64,000 nt of DNA from Catalinimonas niigatensis (GTDB lineage: Bacteria; Bacteroidota; Bacteroidia; Cytophagales; Cyclobacteriaceae): positions 5,939,501 to 6,003,500 of the forward strand of contig NZ_CP119422.1 in NCBI RefSeq assembly GCF_030506285.1. Reading direction: 5' to 3'. The notes beneath the pieces are model-generated. The model was given only the letters and a program-made list of their open reading frames with translations, had not been told where the DNA came from and made no database searches. The first letter of the stretch is position 1. Every line of letters starts with the position of its first letter. Positions 8,723-16,427 of this stretch are shown here, piece after piece. The translations under genes were made by a program, and so were the position numbers.

Positions 8723-9088
8723 CTAACTATTCTTTGAAAGCCTGACTAATGCTTCTGCAAGGGAAGGAACAAAGTTGATATGCCCGGCCTGATTGCTTTC
8801 ATACATAAAGTCTTTCAAACTCTGGCGGGTATATTTCCCAAAATCTCCAACAACAGCAAGGCTCACACGATAATTGGAAAACTTCTGAAGTATCTCTCCT
8901 GCCATTCCATTTTGTAAGTCAAAAAAATCGGGTGTGATGTTCTTCTCATGGAGAATAACTTTGTCAAAATCCTGATAATAGATATTGCCCAGTAAGTCTA
9001 CTCCGTCTTCAGCAGAGCTAATGACGATCTCTTCAGCAGATACTTCAGCAATTTGGGTGTCTGCCACCTGGTGTGTGATAATTTCCAT
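8723..9088 (-). CDS. DUF4180 domain protein
   Basis: Small protein matching the DUF4180 pattern as I remember it: DLLGNIYYQ, HEKNITPDFFDL, AGEILQKFSNYRV and VVGDFGKY in the expected order. Function is unknown for the family; it is a cytoplasmic domain with no signal or membrane segment. The ATG at 9088 is preferred over a TTG three codons upstream. It lies alone between the RAYT repeats and another single gene, with no sign of an operon. Length (121 residues) is as expected for the family. Confidence 0.85.
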   Translation of the reverse strand: MEIITHQVADTQIAEVSAEEIVISSAEDGVDLLGNIYYQDFDKVILHEKNITPDFFDLQNGMAGEILQKFSNYRVSLAVVGDFGKYTRQSLKDFMYESNQAGHINFVPSLAEALVRLSKNS

Positions 9089-9324
9089 GTGCTTCAAAAT
9101 ATATTTTTACCCTACTCCTCCAGGCAAACCCTGTCTATCCTGTAAACTTTTGATAGCTTCTTCACCAAATAGGTTGAATTGGTTGTCGGATGATTAAAAT
9201 TATCCCACTACCGCGTCGGTATGTGGCTAAGGTACTAAGTTATTAGCTTTGTGACACACAGGGAAGTGATTTTTAAAAGTGAAGAAGGATTTTCCAGTCA
9301 TTGCAGGATTCATGCTGAGTGCAG

Positions 9325-9852
9325 TTACTGCCGGATATAAAGTTGTGCCTTTAGATTTTTCTGTTCACTCTCATCCTCCTTCACAGGACAGAGAGAAAAA
9401 GTCATGCTGTAGTTTTCTATTTTCCAGGTATGACTGGTATAGCTTTGTGGTTCAGTGCCTGAATCATAGTCTGCTTGCCCCGCTATATCAATGGATAGGT
9501 CTGCAGGACCAAAGGCTATGGGCAGGATTTCCTGCAAAGTCTCATAATCATTCAAATACAATAGTATGGATTTGACCTGCATCTCCTCATCTATTTCCAT
9601 AGCGATAAACTCAATAGCATAATCAATAAAGCTAAACTTCTCGGGATGAGAGAACTTGATGGTTTGACCGCGTAAGCGATATTTCTCAGCATCCTGCTGG
9701 CTGATCTCTTCGTAATTTTCCAGTTCTTCTTCATCCACATGGATGCGTTGAATAAAGGGATTATCCGATTCCATAGTAGTTTTCTTAGGATGAGCTTCTT
9801 TAAGCGGTAATATTAAAGCAATAAACAGAATGGCATAGGAGACATTGTTCAT
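9325..9852 (-). CDS. Exported or periplasmic protein of unknown function
   Basis: A 175-residue protein with an N-terminal hydrophobic signal-like segment (MNNVSYAILFIALILPL). The remainder is acidic and soluble with a Tyr/Glu-rich middle (EELENYEEIS) and no motif I recognise. The ATG at 9852 is the natural start. It is a single minus-strand gene next to REP-like repeats and away from obvious partners. Base composition is similar to its neighbours. Probably a real gene, function unknown. Confidence 0.6.
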   Translation of the reverse strand: MNNVSYAILFIALILPLKEAHPKKTTMESDNPFIQRIHVDEEELENYEEISQQDAEKYRLRGQTIKFSHPEKFSFIDYAIEFIAMEIDEEMQVKSILLYLNDYETLQEILPIAFGPADLSIDIAGQADYDSGTEPQSYTSHTWKIENYSMTFSLCPVKEDESEQKNLKAQLYIRQ

Positions 9853-10003
9853 TTGGGTGGTTCATATAATTCTAGGAAAGACAATCAAGAATGAATACAG
9901 TGTTAAAAATATTCTCCATATATCCGACTTACAAATTTGTTTTCAGCGATACATTACATGAGCGTAAAATCCCCTTGTGGAGTATTTCCTAGTCTCTTCT
10001 CTG

Positions 10004-10075
10004 CACCTCCGTTTCTATCTTCCAGATTCTGTGTGGCAACTTCTGGGTTCGGAAACACTGATAGTCATCCAGGAG
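10004..10075. repeat. Diverged REP-like copy, inverted relative to 10236-10312
   Basis: CTCCGTTTCTATCTTCCAG followed by GGGTTCGGAAACACTGA matches the reverse complement of the copy at 10236-10312 (CTCCGTTTGTATTCTCCAG, GGGTTCGGAAGACACAGA). The two copies therefore form an inverted pair around about 160 bp. This explains most of the 9853-10324 gap, where short apparent open frames are not convincing genes. Confidence 0.65.
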
Positions 10076-10235
10076 GGATCTTTTTCGTAATGGAAAGCAT
10101 GAACTATTCATTTCACAAAGTAAAGAAGGTATGGATGACCCTCGTCCAACATCACCTAAGTTCTGATAAGTTTCTTCCGTGGGGTGCAGCCCTGAGTGAC
10201 AGTATGGTATGACCTGGATTACAATGACAGATTGC

Positions 10236-10312
10236 TTTCCGCCTTTGTCTGTGTCTTCCGAACCCGGCGTGGCGACGCCCGGCGTGGCAACACCTGGAGA
10301 ATACAAACGGAG
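10236..10312. repeat. REP-like element with tandem GC-rich core
   Basis: Arms TTTGTCTGTGTCTTCC and ATACAAACGGAGA surround a core in which GGCGTGGCGACGCCC and GGCGTGGCAACACC are consecutive near-identical modules. Compared with 8510-8590 the arms are kept while the core has changed. Confidence 0.75.
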
Positions 10313-10324
10313 ACTGAAGTTATT

Positions 10325-10870
10325 TTATCTTGGTGCTGGCGCGCCTGTGAATTTTTTATTCTTTCCTGTCAGATTACCGAAAAATAAGATAATGGGAAAC
10401 AGGATCTTCTGAACAAAAGGCGGAATCTCCAGCATGGTAAATTCGGATTTGTACCGGTGTAGCAAAAAAGCAGCATCATACATTCCCGGTTGTCCGCCAT
10501 TTTCGTTTGCTGACTTAAAGATTTCGGAAAGAAAATATACTGCATTGTCCGGAGGACTGATATAACCTGAGCAATGTAATAGCTCATCGCCAGCATTCCA
10601 GAATTTGTGCGCTTCACCAGCTTTGAAAAGTACAGTCTCACCAGGATTTGCATACTTTTTTTCTTTTCCCAACACCTGATAACCCATTTTTCCTGAAATC
10701 ACAGTTATGCTTTCATCCTGTTTATGATGCACATGCATGGGAGGCCCGGCATTGGGCTGAACTTCATTTTCTCCTTCCAGATATTCTATCCCGTCTTTAA
10801 CAGTGATTCTCAAAAATTTGAGCTTCTCGCCCGTCGTATTTTCAATGGTATGCGGTAAAACGATTTGCAT
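10325..10870 (-). CDS. Cupin domain protein
   Basis: Single-domain cupin with the metal-site motif as PPMHVHHKQDESITVISG (first cupin motif) and GETVLFKAGEAHKFWN (second motif). The real start is most likely the ATG at 10870 (MQIVLPHTIEN), giving 181 residues; the frame continues 18 codons further upstream without a better start. The C-terminus carries a hydrophobic stretch (KILFPIILFFGNL), which could attach it to the membrane. Cupins have very varied roles, so no reaction is proposed. A decayed copy of its 5' part is found at 5983-6060. Confidence 0.82.
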   Translation of the reverse strand: MQIVLPHTIENTTGEKLKFLRITVKDGIEYLEGENEVQPNAGPPMHVHHKQDESITVISGKMGYQVLGKEKKYANPGETVLFKAGEAHKFWNAGDELLHCSGYISPPDNAVYFLSEIFKSANENGGQPGMYDAAFLLHRYKSEFTMLEIPPFVQKILFPIILFFGNLTGKNKKFTGAPAPR

Positions 10871-10985
10871 TACTTCAGTACAATAGGATGTGTATAATAA
10901 CCACTGATGAGTGTCCGGATACAATGGGCTGATGACTCACGCATCTATTTTCTCTAATCTAATATAAAAGGATTTTTTATTTTTT

Positions 10986-11065
10986 TTGTCCTCATCTGTG
11001 TTTTTCAGATGGATACATAGACGATATTATTGATCCGTTTGTGGAGACACAAACAGAGACGGAGT
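10986..11065. repeat. REP-like element
   Basis: GTCCTCATCTGTG, then GACGATATTATTGATCC and the hairpin GTTTGTG-GAGA-CACAAAC with AGAGACGGAG. Aligns along its whole length with 8510-8590 and ends just past the phospholipase stop codon at 11070. Confidence 0.8.
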
Positions 11066-11069
11066 GGCT

Positions 11070-11975
11070 TTACCAGTCCACAAAAGATACGCCTAGTCCG
11101 ATGGTCGTTTGGCGATGGTTATAATCTATCATGGTTTCTCCGTATCCGGTGGAGAGTTGCAACTGCCCTTTGATATTTCCCTCAATATGGAATACCCAGT
11201 TTAGCTGCGTGCTGCCCCGGTCCAGCGTTTCCCAGCGTAGCGGGCTAGTAGCCAGCAGATACAATTGATGTTTACCGGTACTGTAGGCCAGCGTAAGTTC
11301 ACCTCTTCCAATGTAATCAGTAATCAGAGGGTTTTCATCATCTTCATCGGGCAGGCGAATCCAGGGACGAACCACAAGCATCCAATGTTCACGCTCCAGA
11401 CCCATATGAAAAATAATCCTGTTCCAACTTCTTGATAGAGGTACTTCTCTTCCATTGGATTGATGATTAAAAGCCACACCTAACGTGCGGGCCCTGAAGC
11501 CTAATATCTCAATATTAATAGGGAAGTTTAGAATAAGTTCAGGTTCATAGTTAAGTTCCCGGAAAGCACGTGAGATATTGGTGTTATAGATTTGCCAATG
11601 CGCTTTCTGCGTATAAGCCATCCATAGATCTCCGTAGCCCCAAAAGATAGTTTGCAATAGCTTGGTCTTAAAGCTTAGCTGAAACTTGGCTTCGTAGTTG
11701 TTGTAAGCGATCGGATCGGAAACCGAATAGTTAGGGTTTTCACTGCGAGGTTGCTCGTTAGGGTTGCTTGACCAGCGGCCTGCTGTCACATAAAAAGGTT
11801 TGTAATAGGTTAAGCGAAAAACACCTTGGCGTGTAGCAGAATCTAATTCCCATCGTTCTGAAATACTTTTAATATACACCGCTTTACTCTCTTCTATGAT
11901 GGATTGTGCAGGGGCAGACAGTATCCATCCGACCAGGAATAACAGGAGCAATACACCTGATCTATAGGTTCTCAT
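11070..11975 (-). CDS. pldA: Outer-membrane phospholipase A (OMPLA)
   Basis: Outer-membrane beta-barrel phospholipase A1, which hydrolyses acyl ester bonds of phospholipids reaching the outer leaflet. A signal peptide (ending SAPAQS) is followed by a barrel with the catalytic signature FNHQSNGR, where the His and Ser of the OMPLA triad lie, and SRSWNR supplying the Asn. The C-terminal strand pattern GYGETMIDYNHRQTTIGLGV is also typical. The 301 residues fit. In known family members activity depends on calcium and dimerisation. It is flanked on both sides by REP-like repeats and has no operon partner. Confidence 0.92.
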   Translation of the reverse strand: MRTYRSGVLLLLFLVGWILSAPAQSIIEESKAVYIKSISERWELDSATRQGVFRLTYYKPFYVTAGRWSSNPNEQPRSENPNYSVSDPIAYNNYEAKFQLSFKTKLLQTIFWGYGDLWMAYTQKAHWQIYNTNISRAFRELNYEPELILNFPINIEILGFRARTLGVAFNHQSNGREVPLSRSWNRIIFHMGLEREHWMLVVRPWIRLPDEDDENPLITDYIGRGELTLAYSTGKHQLYLLATSPLRWETLDRGSTQLNWVFHIEGNIKGQLQLSTGYGETMIDYNHRQTTIGLGVSFVDW

Positions 11976-11991
11976 AGGGTAAGCATGGCAT

Positions 11992-12202
11992 AAAGGATTT
12001 TATCTGCATCTTCCGGCCCGGGCGTATCCATGCCGAACGTCGCCACGCCGCTTCTCACCGGACAATTTATGTCACAGTTTGAGGAAGATTAAGTTTCTCC
12101 TAATATATTCTTTAATATTCAATTATCGGATTCTTCGTTTTTTTATTTCATGCAATTACAGCCATGTCGTACTGCTTGTGGAGATACTAAAAGAGGCGAA
12201 GT
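11992..12202. repeat. Split or decayed REP-like copy
   Basis: Left part 11992-12061 carries TGCATCTTCCGGCCCGGGCG and GAACGTCGCCACGCCG, resembling the 5' arm and core. About 110 AT-rich bases later 12171-12202 (GCTTGTGGAGATACTAAAAG) resembles the 3' arm. Possibly one copy opened by an insertion. No gene in this stretch. Confidence 0.5.
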
Positions 12203-12259
12203 AACCTGACTTTCGTCTATCTCTTTAATATATAAAATTCATACAGACAAGAGGTTCTC

Positions 12260-12615
12260 TTACTTAAACTCCAGGCAGCCTATATCCTTAAATTCCTCGG
12301 AGGATAAGTAATCTTTGATCACTTCTGCATTGTTTTGAAAGAAGTCAATAAATTCCAAACGCGTCATGTTCCCAAATCGCAACCAGATGATGGGTGGTGG
12401 AAAGCCTTTGATGGTTTGTAATTCGTAGAAGTCTGCATCAAAAGTAATAATGGTATAATCATTTGCCTTGGCAAATTGCCATATGTCATAATCCTCAGCA
12501 TCCAATAGCCCTACAAATTTCACATGGGTTAAATCCGGTAGAATATCTTCCAGACTTTTTACGATACGATAAGATATATTTTGACGGTCCCCGCGGGATC
12601 GAGGAGCAATTTCAT
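12260..12615 (-). pseudogene. DUF5615-type PIN-like toxin, frameshifted
   Basis: PIN-like ribonuclease toxin of the DUF5615 type, paired with the DUF433 antitoxin ahead of it. The ATG (12615-12613) overlaps the antitoxin stop as TGATGA and gives MKLLLD, then the frame is lost. The family sequence resumes in another frame as QNISYRIVKSLEDILPD and continues through GLLDAEDYDIWQFAKANDY to the end. Between the two parts lies a 14-nt block containing CCCGCGGGG that is foreign to the family; removing it restores MKLLLD-QNISYRIV. The remaining open frame can only start at an internal GTG (12523) and lacks the first acidic active-site residue, so the toxin is probably inactive. Confidence 0.75.
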
Positions 12616-12851
12616 CAGGCTACTCTGATGTTGTGTTCGCGCTCAGCAGCATAGGCAAGACAAGCCTGGATGTCTTCTTCAGTGAGTTCAGGAAAATCTT
12701 CCATGATTTCTTCTTTGCTCATGCCTTTGGCCAGCCAGGCCAAAACATCATATACCGATATCCTGGTATCTCTTACACAAGGACGACCAAATCTTTTGTT
12801 AGGATTGATCTTGATGAGTTTCCCGAGTGGATACTCCTGGAATGGTTTCAT
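12615..12851 (-). CDS. DUF433 antitoxin
   Basis: Small DNA-binding antitoxin of the DUF433 family (78 residues). Typical features are NPNKRFGRPCVRDTRISVYD near the start and MSKEEIMEDFPELTEEDIQACLAYA, the helical region. It presumably binds its own promoter and neutralises the PIN-like partner encoded immediately downstream, whose ATG overlaps this gene's TGA. With the partner frameshifted, the antitoxin may persist as a remnant or act on a related toxin elsewhere. Family assignment is confident; function in this strain is not. Confidence 0.88.
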   Translation of the reverse strand: MKPFQEYPLGKLIKINPNKRFGRPCVRDTRISVYDVLAWLAKGMSKEEIMEDFPELTEEDIQACLAYAAEREHNIRVA

Positions 12852-12898
12852 GATATGAGTGTTTATTAGGAATGTTACGCTTATCAGGTAAAGAGGTT

Positions 12899-12996
12899 AT
12901 CCTCTCTGCCCTCGTCTGTGTATTCCATACCGGGCGTCGCCACACCGGGTCCTCACAAACGATTTGTGTCTTACTGTTTATGAAGATATAAACGGA
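12899..12996. repeat. REP-like element with extended core
   Basis: CTCGTCTGTGTATTCC and ACTGTTTATGAAGATATAAA are the arms; the core has CCGGGCGTCGCCACA followed by CCGGGTCCTCACAAACGA. It combines the core types of the 8510 and 10236 copies. It lies downstream of the Roco gene (stop at 13068) and upstream of the antitoxin. Confidence 0.75.
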
Positions 12997-13067
12997 GTTA
13001 ATGGTGTCTAAATCTTAATAAGGATACAAACAAATAAAACATTAGTGTAGTGAATATAAAAGGAAGA

Positions 13068-15590
13068 CTATCTTATTAGATTTTCTATCTTTGATCTAAA
13101 CCAATTTGTGCTAGCTAATTCTATATTTTTTAATTGATATTTCTCAATTATTTTTTTACTAAAATAGTCTTTCATGCTATAAGATTTGAAAAATACTTCT
13201 ATTTCATCAGATAACAAGTTATTTATAATTTCATCCTCATTTCCTTTATCTTGAAGTTTTTCGTGTTCAATTCTAAATTCTTGATAATTCTTTCTAGAGT
13301 TTTTAAAATTAGATATTATATGGTGTTTTTTCTCATTCTTTTGCTTAATTATTTCATTTGTGTATGCTTCTTTATTGAAACTAGCAAGCCCTAATTCTTG
13401 AATGTTGTCAGGATGATATAGGTAGTTCTCGAAACAGTAATAATTTAAAATAAAATAGTTTGGATATTTTGATCTAATCTTTTGAATTTCTGAATCTAAA
13501 AGAAAATCCCTGTCACGCAAGCCATATATATCAAGCTTAGTTTTCACTTTAATGAATACAGTAGAAGAATCTCTTTCAGGGAAAAAAATTATATTTGGAA
13601 GGTTGAGATTCTTTAATATTTCTGCATTTTTATTTTCACAAGCTATTAATCGATCACTTGATAATTGCTTTCTCAATATGTCACTTGTCAAAGAAGAAAC
13701 TTTAACTGTTTCTAAACTTTTTTCGCAACGAATTTCCGGTATTTGATTTAATTCATAGCGTTGCAATAACTCAAAGGGGTAAAATTGAGGAGAGACTACT
13801 GTTTTGCAATGTGAACAATTGCAAGGAATCATTTCAGAAACTTTTATTTTATTATAATCTTTGTGAATCTCATTAATTATTTTTCTAATATGAAATAAGT
13901 ATTCTCTTTTATGATTTCCAGCTAACTCAATAGTAATTTTATTTTCGAAATATTTTTCGCGTATTAATGCTTCTGTGCCATCAGATTGAAGCATTACCCC
14001 GTAGCGCCAATATTTATTATTGTAAATATCAGAATTCATCTTTACTATTAATCTAGTTAATATTCCTTTTGGCATAAATTCATATCTGAACTCAAACTTT
14101 GTGTTTTCTGGTTTACTTATCCAAGAGTGTTCAACCTCATCAACTGGAAGTAACCTTGGCACAAGGTATTCTCCATTTGGTAGCTCAAAACATAAATCAA
14201 ACTTTCTGTTTTTCATTAAAGAGATTAACTCTCTTATTTTGTTTTTATATTCTTCTTCAGACCAGATTCTTTTAACATCATCAAGAGTAAAGTGACCTTT
14301 CTGCTCTATTACTTTCTGATCATCTAAAATCTTGTAAACACCTGTAGTGAGCCATTCATGGTTTAAAAATACTGTGTCTTTTAACTCGATGTCATCTTGA
14401 AAATGTAAAAGAACACCCAAGTCATGGAAATAACCACTGAGAAATAGAGCACTTTCTTCTTTACGATAATGCTTCTTACAAATTTCAAGATACTCAGCTT
14501 CAGAAATATAATTTTTACCGGATAACTTTAATGATTCTAATTCACGCCGAATATCAACCCAAACTTTTGGTAATGGATTACCAATATGCGGAAGGTTTGT
14601 GGCAATGGAAGTTAAAGCGGTTTTAAAAATTTCTAGCTTATCTTGAAAACCAGCTTTCAAACTAATTTTATGAAAATCTTTTACATTAGAAAATGAATCT
14701 TTAAATTCTTTAATTGGTAGTTCTTTTGATGGTTGATCACACTTATTTAGCACAATAATTACAGGGCTACTATCACCTAGTAGCTTGATGATATTTAACC
14801 AATAAAAGAAATCATCATGACTATCCTCTTTTCTTGATTCTGTAACTAATAAATAAATTGAGCGTTTTGTAAGAAAAAATTGATGAGTTGAATGGTAGAT
14901 CTCTTGTCCTCCAAAATCCCAGATATTCATTTGGAAATCACGTTGGATTTTGGGGTTAATTTCTACGATCTTCTCTTTAGGAATAATCCATCTATTAATA
15001 TTTATACCCTCAGTACTTTGTTTATCTGTCAAAATGTAATTTTCATCAATTAGGGCTTGAGACAAACAGGTTTTTCCAACTCTTCCTTGACCAACTAACA
15101 ATAATTTAACCTCATAAAGAAAATCTTTTTCCTCTAACTCTTTATAAAAATTTCTTATCGCACTTATACCTCTGGCAACAATCTCAGGAGGTAGTAAGTC
15201 AAATGGATTTTCCTCCAAATAGATTTCACTTAGAGAAGACATGTTAGCAATTTTTTCGGAAATATCAGTCAGGTTATTATTGCATAGATTTAAATAAGAT
15301 AGCTTATTTAAGTTTGATAGATTCTCACTAATAAATTCTAATTGATTATTTGAAAGATTGAGACGTTTTAAATTTTTAAGTTTTGAAATATCATCGGGAA
15401 CGACTTTAATTTTGTTTTTATATTCTTCATCACAATAAGAATCATTACTAATATCAACCGTTACTAGATCTGTGTAATTAAAAATTTCAGAGGGAAATTC
15501 AGATAAGCCGCAATTTTTTAAGTCTAAAGTTTGCCATCCATAATATTTAATTTTATCTATCCTATCTCTAATTTTTTTTCTAAGATTCAT
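13068..15590 (-). CDS. Roco protein: LRR-Roc-COR with C-terminal TOPRIM/DUF4435-like domain
   Basis: Large GTPase of the Roco family, 840 residues. Residues about 20-135 are leucine-rich repeats (LKRLNLSNNQL, LSYLNLCNNNL). Roc GTPase follows: P-loop GQGRVGKT (167-174), switch II DFGGQE (225-230), NKCD (282-285). COR spans about 345-625 and ends in a Cys cluster (PCNCSHC, later RCEK). Residues about 640-840 resemble a TOPRIM/DUF4435 module: YGLRDRDF (689-696), YYCFENYLYHP (717-727) and late SMKDYF and STNWFRSKIENL. The gene is clearly richer in A+T than its neighbours, suggesting transfer. Roco proteins are nucleotide-regulated switches; a nuclease-like tail suggests an effector role, which is inference. 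No partner gene is adjacent. Confidence 0.85.
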   Translation of the reverse strand: MNLRKKIRDRIDKIKYYGWQTLDLKNCGLSEFPSEIFNYTDLVTVDISNDSYCDEEYKNKIKVVPDDISKLKNLKRLNLSNNQLEFISENLSNLNKLSYLNLCNNNLTDISEKIANMSSLSEIYLEENPFDLLPPEIVARGISAIRNFYKELEEKDFLYEVKLLLVGQGRVGKTCLSQALIDENYILTDKQSTEGININRWIIPKEKIVEINPKIQRDFQMNIWDFGGQEIYHSTHQFFLTKRSIYLLVTESRKEDSHDDFFYWLNIIKLLGDSSPVIIVLNKCDQPSKELPIKEFKDSFSNVKDFHKISLKAGFQDKLEIFKTALTSIATNLPHIGNPLPKVWVDIRRELESLKLSGKNYISEAEYLEICKKHYRKEESALFLSGYFHDLGVLLHFQDDIELKDTVFLNHEWLTTGVYKILDDQKVIEQKGHFTLDDVKRIWSEEEYKNKIRELISLMKNRKFDLCFELPNGEYLVPRLLPVDEVEHSWISKPENTKFEFRYEFMPKGILTRLIVKMNSDIYNNKYWRYGVMLQSDGTEALIREKYFENKITIELAGNHKREYLFHIRKIINEIHKDYNKIKVSEMIPCNCSHCKTVVSPQFYPFELLQRYELNQIPEIRCEKSLETVKVSSLTSDILRKQLSSDRLIACENKNAEILKNLNLPNIIFFPERDSSTVFIKVKTKLDIYGLRDRDFLLDSEIQKIRSKYPNYFILNYYCFENYLYHPDNIQELGLASFNKEAYTNEIIKQKNEKKHHIISNFKNSRKNYQEFRIEHEKLQDKGNEDEIINNLLSDEIEVFFKSYSMKDYFSKKIIEKYQLKNIELASTNWFRSKIENLIR

Positions 15591-15719
15591 TTTTGTAATA
15601 AGATTATTAGGTCAATTTTTATATCTATGTTTAAAATCTAGAAATAGTGTATACAAAAGTTAAGTGCTATAATTATTACATCTTACCCATTTCAATCAAG
15701 TCAGCTTAAAATACCTGAA

Positions 15720-15776
15720 TTCCGCCTTCGTCTATGTCCTCACAGACATGGGGTTTGTATAGACACAAACAGAGCA
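15720..15776. repeat. Short REP-like copy upstream of the Roco gene
   Basis: TTCCGCCTTCGTCTATGTCC then GGTTTGTATAGACACAAACA and GAGC; the two arms are present but the core is missing. It is the last copy of the family seen going rightwards. Confidence 0.7.
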
Positions 15777-16427
15777 TGAAAAGTGTATATACATGCTTAC
15801 TTCACGCATTTTATCTTCATACTTTCTAATATAAAACCATTATTTACTTTTTGAGTGAATTTTCAGAAAATACTTTAGTGTATTCTGTATAATTCACAAA
15901 TTTTTCTCAACATTTATAAAACCATAATCCTCTTGCTTCTACTCAGTCGGTAAAATTAATTAGTACCGCACTTTACCCAATCTCCATACACAAACCTTCA
16001 CATAGGCGACGATATATTTCAGTGTTTAATGGTGAAAAGCCTCCAATCAGTGACAATATGTCGTTTTTTAGAGTTGAAAAGTGAGTTAGGGGTGGGGCAT
16101 AACAGGCTTTTCAGGGTCAAAAAGTCTGTTAGGTGTAAGTATTATAGACTGTTTCACTTTAAAAAGTAAGGTATGTGTAAGTATATCTCATTTTTTCATC
16201 GGCTACACTCCCTTTCATCTCTCCATACATGCCGTTTTCAAGGAATTTTATTATGAAGTAGTAGACATTACCTGCGCATTGTCTTTGAACATTAGAGAAA
16301 ATACTGCCTGAAAGCTGGCTGCTCCTTTGTCAGGATGATCTTTCGGAACAGGATAATACGTGAGGGTTTCACGCTATGCCTGTATCCCGGACAAATCATT
16401 GTAAACAACATTTAACACACAAACAAG
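15777..16427. other. Gene-free stretch with ~42-bp spaced repeats
   Basis: No convincing gene. Four imperfect modules beginning AAAAG start at 16035, 16077, 16120 and 16162, i.e. 42-43 bases apart; the last two share GTGTAAGTAT. On the minus strand 15973-16110 is open for 45 codons (ending CEGLCMEIG) but has no credible start. Both features suggest a structured or repeated non-coding element. Confidence 0.45.

Noticed and set aside
9937-10306. Two opposite open frames of about 90-105 codons upstream of the cupin region.
   Set aside because: Both lie in the REP-like inverted pair, contain repeat-derived low-quality peptide (GVATPGVATPG) and have no family features.
7688-15776. The regularly appearing palindromes as a CRISPR array.
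   Set aside because: Copies are hundreds to thousands of bases apart, differ in core length and flank genes; no cas gene is present.
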